Positions 38,886 through 46,438 of a DNA stretch of 64,000 nt are shown here, in pieces. The notes beneath the pieces are model-generated. The model saw only the letters and a list, made by a program, of their open reading frames with translations, was not told the DNA's origin and ran no database searches. This DNA comes from Actinotalea subterranea. Its GTDB lineage: Bacteria; Actinomycetota; Actinomycetes; Actinomycetales; Cellulomonadaceae. The translations under genes and the position numbers were made by a program. The stretch's first letter is position 1; each line of letters opens with the position of its first letter. The DNA lies in NCBI RefSeq assembly GCF_008364845.1, contig NZ_VTTP01000001.1, positions 334,827 through 398,826 of the forward strand. The letters run 5' to 3'.

Positions 38886-40796
38886 TCAGGCGCGCTTGGC
38901 CCGCGCCGTCGCGCGTGCGCGCTCCGTCTGGTCGAGGACGACCTTGCGGATCCGGACCATCTCGGGCGTGACCTCGACGCACTCGTCCTCACGCGCGAAC
39001 TCGAGGGACTCCTCGAGCGTGAGCTTGCGCGGCGGGACGAGGTTCTCGAAGTTGTCGGCGGTCGAGGACCGCATGTTCGTGAGCTTCTTCTCCTTGGTGA
39101 TGTTCACGTCCATGTCCTCGTTGCGCGAGTTCTCGCCCACGATCATGCCCTCGTAGACCTCGGCCGTCGGCTCGACGAAGAACGAGCCGCGCTCCTGCAG
39201 GTTGATCATGGCGAACGGCGTGACCTTGCCCGCGCGGTCGGCGACGAGCGAACCCGTCGTCCGCGTCTCGATGGGGCCGGCCCACGGCTCGTAGCCGTGC
39301 GCGATCGACGAGGCGATGCCCGTGCCCCGGGTGTCCGTGAGGAACTGGGTGCGGAAGCCGATGAGGCCGCGCGCGGGCACGACGAACTCCATGCGGACCC
39401 AGCCCGTGCCGTGGTTCGACATGGTCTCCATGCGGCCCTTGCGCTGCGCGAGGAGCTGCGTGACGGCACCGAGGTACTCCTCGGGGACGTCGATCGTCAT
39501 GTGCTCCATGGGCTCGTTGGTCTTGCCGTCGATCACCTTGGTGACGACCTGCGGCTTGCCGACCGTGAGCTCGAAGCCCTCACGACGCATCTGCTCGACG
39601 AGGATCGCGAGGGCGAGCTCGCCACGCCCCTGGACCTCCCACGCGTCCGGACGCTCGGTCGGCAGCACGCGCAGCGACACGTTGCCGACGAGCTCGGCGT
39701 CGAGGCGGTCCTTGACCTGGCGGGCGGTGACCTTGTGGCCCTTGCCGCCCTTGCCCGCGAGCGGGGACGTGTTGATGCCGATCGTCATCGAGATCGCGGG
39801 GTCGTCGACCGTGATGAGCGGCAGCGGCCGCGGGTCGTCGGGGTCGGTCAGCGTCTCGCCGATCGTGATGTCGGCGATGCCCGCGACCGCGACGATGTCG
39901 CCCGGGCCGGCCGAGTCGGTGGGCACGCGATCGAGCGCCTTCGTCTCGAGAAGCTCCGTGATCTTGACGTTCTGGATGGTCCCGTCGTGCCGGGCCCACG
40001 CCACCTGCTGGCCCTTGCGGATGGTGCCGTTGAACACGCGCAGGAGGGCGAGGCGGCCGAGGAACGGCGACGCGTCGAGGTTGGTGACGTGCGCCTGAAG
40101 CGGCGCGCCCTCGTCGTACTGCGGCGCGGGGATCTTCTCGAGGATGGTCGCGAAGAGCGGCTCGAGGTCGGGGCTGTCGGGGAGCGTGCCGTCGGCGGGC
40201 TGCTCGAGCGACGCACGCCCGGCCTTGGCGGCCGCGTAGACGACGGGGACGTCGAGGATCGCGTCCAGGTCCAGGTCCGGGACGTCCTCGTGGAGGTCGC
40301 TCGCCAGGCCGAGCAGCAGGTCGGTCGCCTCGTGGACGACCTCCGCGATGCGCGAGTCCGGGCGGTCGACCTTGTTGACCAGGAGGATCACCGGGAGCTT
40401 CGCGGCGAGCGCCTTGCGGAGCACGAACCGGGTCTGCGGGAGGGGGCCCTCGCTCGCGTCGACGAGGAGCACGACGCCGTCCACCATGGAGAGCCCGCGC
40501 TCGACCTCGCCGCCGAAGTCCGCGTGGCCCGGCGTGTCGATCACGTTGATGGTGATCCCGTCCGGCTGGCCGGCCGCGGCTGCCGCGGGTCCCCGGTACC
40601 GGATGGCCGTGTTCTTGGCCAGGATCGTGATGCCCTTCTCACGCTCGAGGTCACCCGAGTCCATGGCGCGCTCGTCGACGTGCGCGTGGGAGCCGAACGA
40701 GCCGGACTGCCACAGCATGGCGTCGACGAGGGTGGTCTTGCCGTGGTCGACATGGGCGACGATCGCGACGTTGCGCAGGTCGGAGCGCACAGGCAT
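38886..40796 (-). CDS. typA: Ribosome-associated GTPase TypA/BipA
   Basis: Translational GTPase of the EF-G superfamily, 636 aa, used under stress and in ribosome assembly. G motifs: AHVDHGKTT near residue 14, RAMDSGDLEREKGITI (switch I), DTPGHADFGGEVER, NKVD. C-terminal domains include VQGRGELALAILVEQMRREG and HGTGWVRMEFVVPARGLIGF, specific to BipA. The start ATG at 40796 has only a weak GAGATGAG ribosome site. A TAAAAT -10 lies 63 bp upstream. Confidence 0.97.
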   Translation of the reverse strand: MPVRSDLRNVAIVAHVDHGKTTLVDAMLWQSGSFGSHAHVDERAMDSGDLEREKGITILAKNTAIRYRGPAAAAAGQPDGITINVIDTPGHADFGGEVERGLSMVDGVVLLVDASEGPLPQTRFVLRKALAAKLPVILLVNKVDRPDSRIAEVVHEATDLLLGLASDLHEDVPDLDLDAILDVPVVYAAAKAGRASLEQPADGTLPDSPDLEPLFATILEKIPAPQYDEGAPLQAHVTNLDASPFLGRLALLRVFNGTIRKGQQVAWARHDGTIQNVKITELLETKALDRVPTDSAGPGDIVAVAGIADITIGETLTDPDDPRPLPLITVDDPAISMTIGINTSPLAGKGGKGHKVTARQVKDRLDAELVGNVSLRVLPTERPDAWEVQGRGELALAILVEQMRREGFELTVGKPQVVTKVIDGKTNEPMEHMTIDVPEEYLGAVTQLLAQRKGRMETMSNHGTGWVRMEFVVPARGLIGFRTQFLTDTRGTGIASSIAHGYEPWAGPIETRTTGSLVADRAGKVTPFAMINLQERGSFFVEPTAEVYEGMIVGENSRNEDMDVNITKEKKLTNMRSSTADNFENLVPPRKLTLEESLEFAREDECVEVTPEMVRIRKVVLDQTERARATARAKRA

Positions 40797-40858
40797 GCGG
40801 GACTCATCTCAAAGTGTGGGGAGATCGGGGAGCGCGCCACGACACTGGGCGCCGACCG

Positions 40859-40864
40859 ATTTTA
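40859..40864 (-). promoter_or_regulatory. Likely -10 element of typA
   Basis: TAAAAT on the minus strand is the most AT-rich hexamer in the region and fits TANNNT. It predicts transcription start near 40852 and a leader of about 56 bases. No clear -35 is seen. Confidence 0.45.
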
Positions 40865-40903
40865 CATGCACACACCCCGCACCCGCGCCGGGGGCCGCTC
40901 GAC

Positions 40904-40924
40904 CCCGGGGTGAAGGACCCCGGG
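40904..40924 (-). terminator. Terminator hairpin after the dpp ATPase gene
   Basis: CCCGGGGT (40904-40911) pairs perfectly with ACCCCGGG (40917-40924) around 5 bases, about 41 bp after the stop at 40965. An overlapping CCCGGGA/TCCCGGG stem (40919-40925 with 40942-40948) offers an alternative fold. Confidence 0.55.
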
Positions 40925-40964
40925 ACCGAGCGTGCCCGTCGTCCCGGGCGGGTCCCCGTGAGAC

Positions 40965-42842
40965 TCAGAAACCGGTGGGGGGCAGGTGCTCGCCCTCGGC
41001 GTCCTCGTGCCCGCGGCCCTTGCCGCGTGCGGCGTGGGCGGCCGCCTCGGCCTCCTCGAGCTCGATCTCGGCCCGCTGCGCCTCGAGCATCGCGTCGCGG
41101 TCCTGGCGACGCCGGCGCTGCTCCTCCGGGTCCGGGACGGGGACGGCCGCGATGAGCCGCTGCGTGTACGGGTCCTGGGGGTTGCCCACGACCTGCGCCG
41201 TCTCCCCCACCTCGACGAGCTTGCCGTGGTGCATCACGGCGATCCGGTCGGACAGCATCTCGACGACCGCGAGGTCGTGGGAGATGAACAGGCACGCGAA
41301 CCCGTGCTCGCGCTGGAGGTCCTGGAACAGGTCGAGGACCGTCGCCTGCACGGACACGTCGAGCGCGGACGTGGGCTCGTCGGCCACGAGCAGCTTCGGC
41401 TCGAGGGACAGCGCACGCGCGATGCCGACGCGCTGACGCTGCCCGCCGGAGAGCTCGTGGGGGTAGCGGTTGCGCATCGCGCGCGGGAGCTCGACCTGGT
41501 CGAGCAGCCGCTCGACCTCACGGTCGAGGGCGGCGCCCTTGATCTGGCGGTGCAGGAACAGCGGCTCGCCGATGGACTCGCCGATCGGCAGACGAGGGTT
41601 GAGGGACGAGCCCGGGTCCTGGAACACGATACCGACCTGGCTGCGCAGCGGACGCAGGTCCTTGCGCGAGGCGCCGACCATGTCGACGCCGCAGATCTCC
41701 AGGGATCCGCTGGTCACGGGCAGCAGCCCGACGACGGCACGGCCGATGGTCGTCTTGCCGGAGCCGGACTCGCCGACGAGGCCGATGACCTCGCCCTGGC
41801 GGATCGTCATGTCGACCGAGTCGACCGCGCGGAAGGCCGCCGTGCGGCGGCGCCCGGGGTACTCCACGACGAGGTCGCGCGCCTGGAGCACGACGTCCTT
41901 GCCTGCGGCCTCCGCGGAGGGCTCGGCGACGCGCGCGGGTGCGCCGGCGGCCTCCGCGACCGCCGCGGCGGCGTCACGGGCCGCCTCGGCCGTGCCGCCG
42001 GCGCCCATCCGGCCGAGGTGCGGGACGGCTGCGAGCAGGCGCTGCGTGTACGGGTGCTGCGGGTTGCCGAAGATCTCGGCAGACGTGCCGTGCTCGACGA
42101 CACGGCCGTCCTTCATGACGATGATGCGGTCGGCCATGTCCGCGACGACGCCCATGTCGTGCGTGATCAGGACGATGCCCGAGTTGATGCGCGTGCGCAG
42201 GTCGCGCATCAGCTTGAGGATCTCGGCCTGGACGGTGACGTCGAGCGCCGTCGTCGGCTCGTCCGCGATGAGGAGCTTGGGGTCGCAGGCCAGCGCCTGG
42301 GCGATCATCGCGCGCTGCCGCTGCCCGCCCGAGAGCTGGTGCGGGTAGGAGTTGAACCGGCGCTCGGGCTCCGGCAGCTCGACGAGCCGCAGAAGCTCGA
42401 CGGCCCGCTCCTTGGCGGCCGCGGGACCGATGTCGAAGTGCGCGCGCAGCGTCTCGACGATCTGGAAGCCGACGGTGTAGACGGGGTTCAGCGCCGTCAT
42501 CGGCTCCTGGAAGATCACCGCGATCTCGCGTCCGCGGATCGGCCGCAGCCGGCTCGGGGACATGCCGATCAGCTCGCGGTCGCCGAGCTTCGCGCTCCCG
42601 CGTGCGCGCCCGTTGGGCGGCAGGAGACCGATGAGGGACATCGACGACTGGGTCTTGCCCGAGCCGGACTCGCCGACGATGGCGAGCACCTCACCGGGCA
42701 TGACGTCGTAGGAGACCTCGGTCGCGGCCGGGAACCACTCGCCGTCGACGTAGAAGTCGACGCCGAGGTCGCGGACCGTCAGGACGGGCGCCTGGGCGCC
42801 GTCCGGGGCCGGGGCCGGGGCGTGAGACGTGTCGAGTGCCAC
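40965..42842 (-). CDS. Fused dipeptide/oligopeptide ABC transporter ATPase (DppD-DppF), 625 aa
   Basis: Two complete peptide-type ATPases in one chain. Domain 1: Walker A GESGSGKT at about residue 57, signature LSGGQRQRAMIAQAL, Walker B LLIADEPTTALD. Domain 2: GESGSGKT at about residue 355, LSGGQRQRVGIARAL, LLVADEPTSALD. Each ends with the oligopeptide-family QHPYTQRLLAAVP or QDPYTQRLIAAVP segment, joined by an Ala-rich linker. The start is GTG 42842 with AGGAAGG upstream. It is separated from dppC by an opposing gene, so it needs its own promoter or antisense read-through. Confidence 0.94.
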   Translation of the reverse strand: MALDTSHAPAPAPDGAQAPVLTVRDLGVDFYVDGEWFPAATEVSYDVMPGEVLAIVGESGSGKTQSSMSLIGLLPPNGRARGSAKLGDRELIGMSPSRLRPIRGREIAVIFQEPMTALNPVYTVGFQIVETLRAHFDIGPAAAKERAVELLRLVELPEPERRFNSYPHQLSGGQRQRAMIAQALACDPKLLIADEPTTALDVTVQAEILKLMRDLRTRINSGIVLITHDMGVVADMADRIIVMKDGRVVEHGTSAEIFGNPQHPYTQRLLAAVPHLGRMGAGGTAEAARDAAAAVAEAAGAPARVAEPSAEAAGKDVVLQARDLVVEYPGRRRTAAFRAVDSVDMTIRQGEVIGLVGESGSGKTTIGRAVVGLLPVTSGSLEICGVDMVGASRKDLRPLRSQVGIVFQDPGSSLNPRLPIGESIGEPLFLHRQIKGAALDREVERLLDQVELPRAMRNRYPHELSGGQRQRVGIARALSLEPKLLVADEPTSALDVSVQATVLDLFQDLQREHGFACLFISHDLAVVEMLSDRIAVMHHGKLVEVGETAQVVGNPQDPYTQRLIAAVPVPDPEEQRRRRQDRDAMLEAQRAEIELEEAEAAAHAARGKGRGHEDAEGEHLPPTGF

Positions 42843-42924
42843 GGGATCAGTGTCCTTCCTGGGGACGCCGGTGCGCGCCGGGGGTGGCGGCGGATGCCGG
42901 GTCGAGGTCTGGGAGCATGTGGTG

Positions 42925-43548
42925 GTGAACGCGACCCGAGTCTTCTCGTCCACGTTCGGCCGGGTCCTGACGGCTGCCGTCGCGGTCGTCGCCCTGCTCG
43001 CGCTGGGGAGCGTGGTCGCGACGGACGGCCTGGGTGGCGCGCTGCTGTGGGCCGCGCCGTGCACCCTCGTGCCGGCCCTGGTGTGGGCGCTCTTCTGGAA
43101 CCCGCGGGTCGAGGTGGCCGACGGCGGCGTCACCGTCGTCAACGTGCTGCGCACCGTGCACGTCCCGTGGCCCGCGTACCGCGGCGTCGAGGTCGCGTGG
43201 TCCCTCGTGGTGCGTGCCGACGACGAAGCTGTCACGGCCTGGGCGGCACCCCGCTCGAGCGGGACCGCGAACCGCACCGCGACGCGACGACGCGGCGGCT
43301 CGGTTCAGCCCTCGGAGCACGACGGCGCCGGACGCCGCTGGGAGAACAGCTCCGCCGAGCAGGTCGCGCGTGTGATCGCCGAGCGGCACACGCAGCTGGT
43401 CGCCGCGGGCCACCTCCGCCCGGTCGGCGCACCTGAGGCGCGCGCCACGGCCGAGGGACCGCGCACGACGAAGCGCTGGAACGTCGCCGTGCTCGCGGCG
43501 GTCCTGGGCCTGGGTGCCGCGACCGCCGTGTGCGTGATCCTCGGCTGA
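42925..43548 (+). CDS. PH-like domain membrane protein (bPH_6 type), 207 aa
   Basis: Two N-terminal helices (VLTAAVAVVALLALGSVV; GALLWAAPCTLVPALVWALF) precede a bacterial PH-like domain: VADGGVTVVNVLRTVHVPWP, then EVAWSLVVRADDEAVTAWAA, matching the pattern of actinobacterial PH_6 proteins. A C-terminal helix (WNVAVLAAVLGLGAATAVCV) follows a polar region. GTG codons at 42919, 42922 and 42925 are all possible; GGGAG at 42911 favours 42922 or 42925. It lies on the opposite strand inside the dpp transporter cluster. The function is unknown. Confidence 0.8.
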   Translation: MNATRVFSSTFGRVLTAAVAVVALLALGSVVATDGLGGALLWAAPCTLVPALVWALFWNPRVEVADGGVTVVNVLRTVHVPWPAYRGVEVAWSLVVRADDEAVTAWAAPRSSGTANRTATRRRGGSVQPSEHDGAGRRWENSSAEQVARVIAERHTQLVAAGHLRPVGAPEARATAEGPRTTKRWNVAVLAAVLGLGAATAVCVILG

Positions 43549-43592
43549 GGGGCGCGCACCTGCGCCGCCGAACGCCTCGGCGAGCAGGGAGG

Positions 43593-44687
43593 TCACGCGC
43601 CGTTCCCGGCGTCGCGGATGTTCGTCGGGCTCCCCGGGGGGTAGCTCCCGAGCGTGCTCGTCACCCGCTGGTCGAGGGACTTCTCCATCTTCCGCTGGGA
43701 GGGGATGCGCTTCTGACGCGGGTCGAACGCGTCGCGCAGGCCGTCACCGATGAAGTTGACGCTCAGGGCGATCGAGACGATGAAGAGGCCCGGCCACCAG
43801 AAGAGCCACGGCCGCGTCGCGAACGCGCTCTGGTACTCGCTGATGAGGCGACCCAGGGAGACCTCGGGCGGCTGGATGCCGAAGCCCAGGTAGCTCAGGG
43901 CCGTCTCCAGGAGGATCGCCGAGCTCATGAGCAGCGTCGTCGCGACGATGATCACGCCGATGGCGTTCGGGAGGATGTGCTTGAAGATGATGCGGCGGTC
44001 GCTCGCGCCCGCGACGCGCGCCGCGTCGACGAACTCGCGCTCGCGCAGGCTGAGGAACTCTCCGCGCACGAGGCGAGCGAGGCTCGTCCACAGGATCAGG
44101 CCGAGTGCGACGGCGAACAGCGTGCTGTTGACACCGCCGGAGAGCTTGCCGATGACCGCGCCGATGACGATCGTCGGGATGGTGATGAAGAGGTCCGTCG
44201 TCCGCATGAGGATCATCTCGAGGCGGCCGCGGTAGAACCCCGCGAGCGAGCCGATCGTGACGCCGACGAGGCACGCGACGAGCCCGATGATGACCATGAC
44301 CTTGATGGAGGTCTGCGTGCCGAGCATGACGCGCGCGAACATGTCGCGGCCGATCTCGTCCTGGCCGAACGGGTGCTCGCCGAGAGCGAAGCCCGTGCCC
44401 CCGAGCCACGTCGGCATGCTGAGCGTGGGCGCACCGCCGGGGTTGAGGACAGGCCCCGGAGAGCCGGCGTGCTTCCACCAGCCGTCGATGGGACCGACGC
44501 CCACCGAGGTGAACGCGAGGAGAACGATGAACCCGAGCGCTGCGAGACCGACGAGCGCACCCTTGTGCCTGAAGAAGCGCCGCCGGACGATCTGCCCCTG
44601 GGACAGGCCGGCGACCTCCTTGAGCTCGATCGCGTTCTCGAGGGTCCCCGTGGAGTCCGGGGCGTCTGGAGCCGTGGGAGTCGTCAT
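43593..44687 (-). CDS. dppC: Oligopeptide ABC transporter permease (DppC type), 364 aa
   Basis: Inner-membrane permease. An N-terminal helix (GALVGLAALGFIVLLAFTSV) is followed by a periplasmic loop with HPFGQDEIGRDMFARVMLGT, the DppC/OppC signature region, then five more helices. The cytoplasmic EAA loop is EFVDAARVAGASDRRIIFKH. A basic C-terminal tail follows RDAFDPRQKR. The ATG overlaps the dppB stop by ATGA, so the permeases are made together. Confidence 0.94.
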   Translation of the reverse strand: MTTPTAPDAPDSTGTLENAIELKEVAGLSQGQIVRRRFFRHKGALVGLAALGFIVLLAFTSVGVGPIDGWWKHAGSPGPVLNPGGAPTLSMPTWLGGTGFALGEHPFGQDEIGRDMFARVMLGTQTSIKVMVIIGLVACLVGVTIGSLAGFYRGRLEMILMRTTDLFITIPTIVIGAVIGKLSGGVNSTLFAVALGLILWTSLARLVRGEFLSLREREFVDAARVAGASDRRIIFKHILPNAIGVIIVATTLLMSSAILLETALSYLGFGIQPPEVSLGRLISEYQSAFATRPWLFWWPGLFIVSIALSVNFIGDGLRDAFDPRQKRIPSQRKMEKSLDQRVTSTLGSYPPGSPTNIRDAGNGA

Positions 44688-46204
44688 GCGTCCAACCTGA
44701 TCCGGGGGTCGACGATCGCGTAGATGATGTCCGCGACGATGCTGGCGATGATCGCGAACGACGCGGTGATGAAGAGGTACGCCATCACTGGCTCGATCTC
44801 CGCGCCGCGGAGCGCGTTGATGAACAGCGAGCCCATGCCGGGCCGCGCGAAGACCGCCTCGGTGATGACTGCGCCGCCGATGAGCGTGATGACGTCGATC
44901 GGCACGATCGTCGCGAGCGGGATGAGCGTGTTCCGGAAGCCGTGGCGCACGACGACGACCCGCTCCGGCAGGCCCTTGGCGCGCGCGGTGCGGATGTAGT
45001 CCTGGTTCATGACCTCGAGCATGCTCGAGCGCGAGTACCGGGTGTACGCGGCGAAGGCCACGAGGATGAGCGTCAGCGTCGGCAGGATGAGGTGGGTCGA
45101 CGCGTCGAGCACCTGGACCCAGTAGTTGCCACCGAGGTTCGGCGTCCGGTCACCGAACGTCGGGATCGGCCGGCCGCCCAGGGCGTTGGAGTACGGGACC
45201 CACACCTGGAGCACCTGGTCGACGAACACCAGGGTCGCGACGACGAGGGCCGTGATTCCCGCGGAGCGCATCGACACGCCCCGGTCCGGCCCGCCGAAGA
45301 GGAAGCCGATGAGCACACCGCTCGCGACGGCGACCACGCCCATGCCCGCGATCAGCAGGTGCGACTCGACGATCTCGTCGAACAGCCCCTGGACCGGGAA
45401 GTACAGGGCCACGCCGAGCGCCACCGTCGAGAGCGACGCGAAGAGTGCCCTCCGGTTACGCAGGCCGGCGGAGACACCGGTGATCGCGAAGGCTGCCGCG
45501 GCACCGAGGACGAGGACGAGGATCGGGCCCAGCTGCGGGTCCGACCACCAGTCGGTGAGCTGCAGGTAGGCGAGCATCGCGAACGTCGCGGCCAGCCCGA
45601 GCGCGAAGGTCTGGACGCGGCGTCGGACCGAGCCGCCGACCGCGAGCATCCAGAGCAGGCCGCCGAGGAGCGCGATCACCGTGATCACGACCCACGAGAG
45701 CACCGGGTCGCGCAGGAAGTCGTTGAAGCCGATCGCGCCCCACTGCTTGAGCAGCACCGCGATCCAGAACGAGGGCAGCGAGTACAGGAGGAACGACAGG
45801 AAGATGATGAGGTAGTCGAACGAGCTGTACTGACGCAGCGCGCTGACGATGCCGATCGTGACGCCCAGGAGGAGCGACAGCAGTGTCGCCGCGGTCACGA
45901 GCTGCAGGGTCGAGCCGATCGCGTGCGAGATCATCGGCCCGACCTCCTGGCCGGTGCGCCACGCGACCCCGGGGTCACCGGTGACGAAGTTGCCGAGCCA
46001 GTGGAAGAACCGGAGCACGACGTTGGTGTCCAGGTTCAACAGCTCGATGCGCTGGTCGATCAGCTGCTGCTTGTTGCTCGCGGTGCTCTCGCGCAGGTCG
46101 GCCAACGGGTCGATCGAGCGGTCCACCAGCAAGAACATCAGGAAGATCGCCGCGAAGAGCGTGGCAAGGCCTGCCAGCACGCGGCGTGTGAGGAAAGACA
46201 GCAC
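44684..46204 (-). CDS. dppB: Oligopeptide ABC transporter permease (DppB type) with large membrane insertion, 506 aa
   Basis: The ends match DppB: N-terminal helix FLTRRVLAGLATLFAAIFLM, helices to about residue 152, and a C-terminal core (370-506) with the EAA loop DYIRTARAKGLPERVVVVRH and GGAVITEAVFARPGMGSLFI. Family members are about 310-340 residues. The excess is an insertion at about 165-335 with roughly six extra hydrophobic segments (such as WVVITVIALLGGLLWMLAVG and HLLIAGMGVVAVASGVLIGF). About twelve helices result. The frame is intact. Neighbouring dppA, dppC and ATPases confirm the role. Confidence 0.92.
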   Translation of the reverse strand: MLSFLTRRVLAGLATLFAAIFLMFLLVDRSIDPLADLRESTASNKQQLIDQRIELLNLDTNVVLRFFHWLGNFVTGDPGVAWRTGQEVGPMISHAIGSTLQLVTAATLLSLLLGVTIGIVSALRQYSSFDYLIIFLSFLLYSLPSFWIAVLLKQWGAIGFNDFLRDPVLSWVVITVIALLGGLLWMLAVGGSVRRRVQTFALGLAATFAMLAYLQLTDWWSDPQLGPILVLVLGAAAAFAITGVSAGLRNRRALFASLSTVALGVALYFPVQGLFDEIVESHLLIAGMGVVAVASGVLIGFLFGGPDRGVSMRSAGITALVVATLVFVDQVLQVWVPYSNALGGRPIPTFGDRTPNLGGNYWVQVLDASTHLILPTLTLILVAFAAYTRYSRSSMLEVMNQDYIRTARAKGLPERVVVVRHGFRNTLIPLATIVPIDVITLIGGAVITEAVFARPGMGSLFINALRGAEIEPVMAYLFITASFAIIASIVADIIYAIVDPRIRLDA

Positions 46205-46319
46205 CGGAAGGCGTCCTTCGGTCGTCGGGGAGACTCAGCGGGTGATCCTAGACCCGCGAGTGTGGTTGGCCGGTATTCCGCGGGCCGTGGGGGCAGCCGG
46301 CGCGGCGGCGGAGAACGTG

Positions 46320-46354
46320 CGAGGGCGCCGGGTACGCGTGCCCCGGCGCCCTCG
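46320..46354 (-). terminator. 13-bp-stem hairpin between dppA and dppB (distal)
   Basis: CGAGGGCGCCGGG (46320-46332) pairs perfectly with 46342-46354 around a 9-base loop. It is the second of two strong hairpins met by transcription leaving dppA. Confidence 0.6.
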
Positions 46355-46377
46355 GACGGTCGTGCTAGGCCTCGCTG

Positions 46378-46419
46378 CCCGTCGGGGAGGGCGCGCCCGA
46401 GGGCGCCCTCCCCGACGGG
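46378..46419 (-). terminator. 17-bp-stem hairpin directly after dppA
   Basis: CCCGTCGGGGAGGGCGC (46378-46394) pairs perfectly with 46403-46419 around an 8-base loop, 19 bp past the dppA stop. There is no U tract. It is either a strong attenuator or a 3'-end stabiliser that raises dppA mRNA relative to dppBC. Confidence 0.7.
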
Positions 46420-46438
46420 GTCGATCAGAGGGTGACGG

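Noticed and set aside
38697-40913. A 738-residue plus-strand frame opposite typA
   Set aside because: It is antisense to a highly conserved GTPase gene and lacks recognisable domains.
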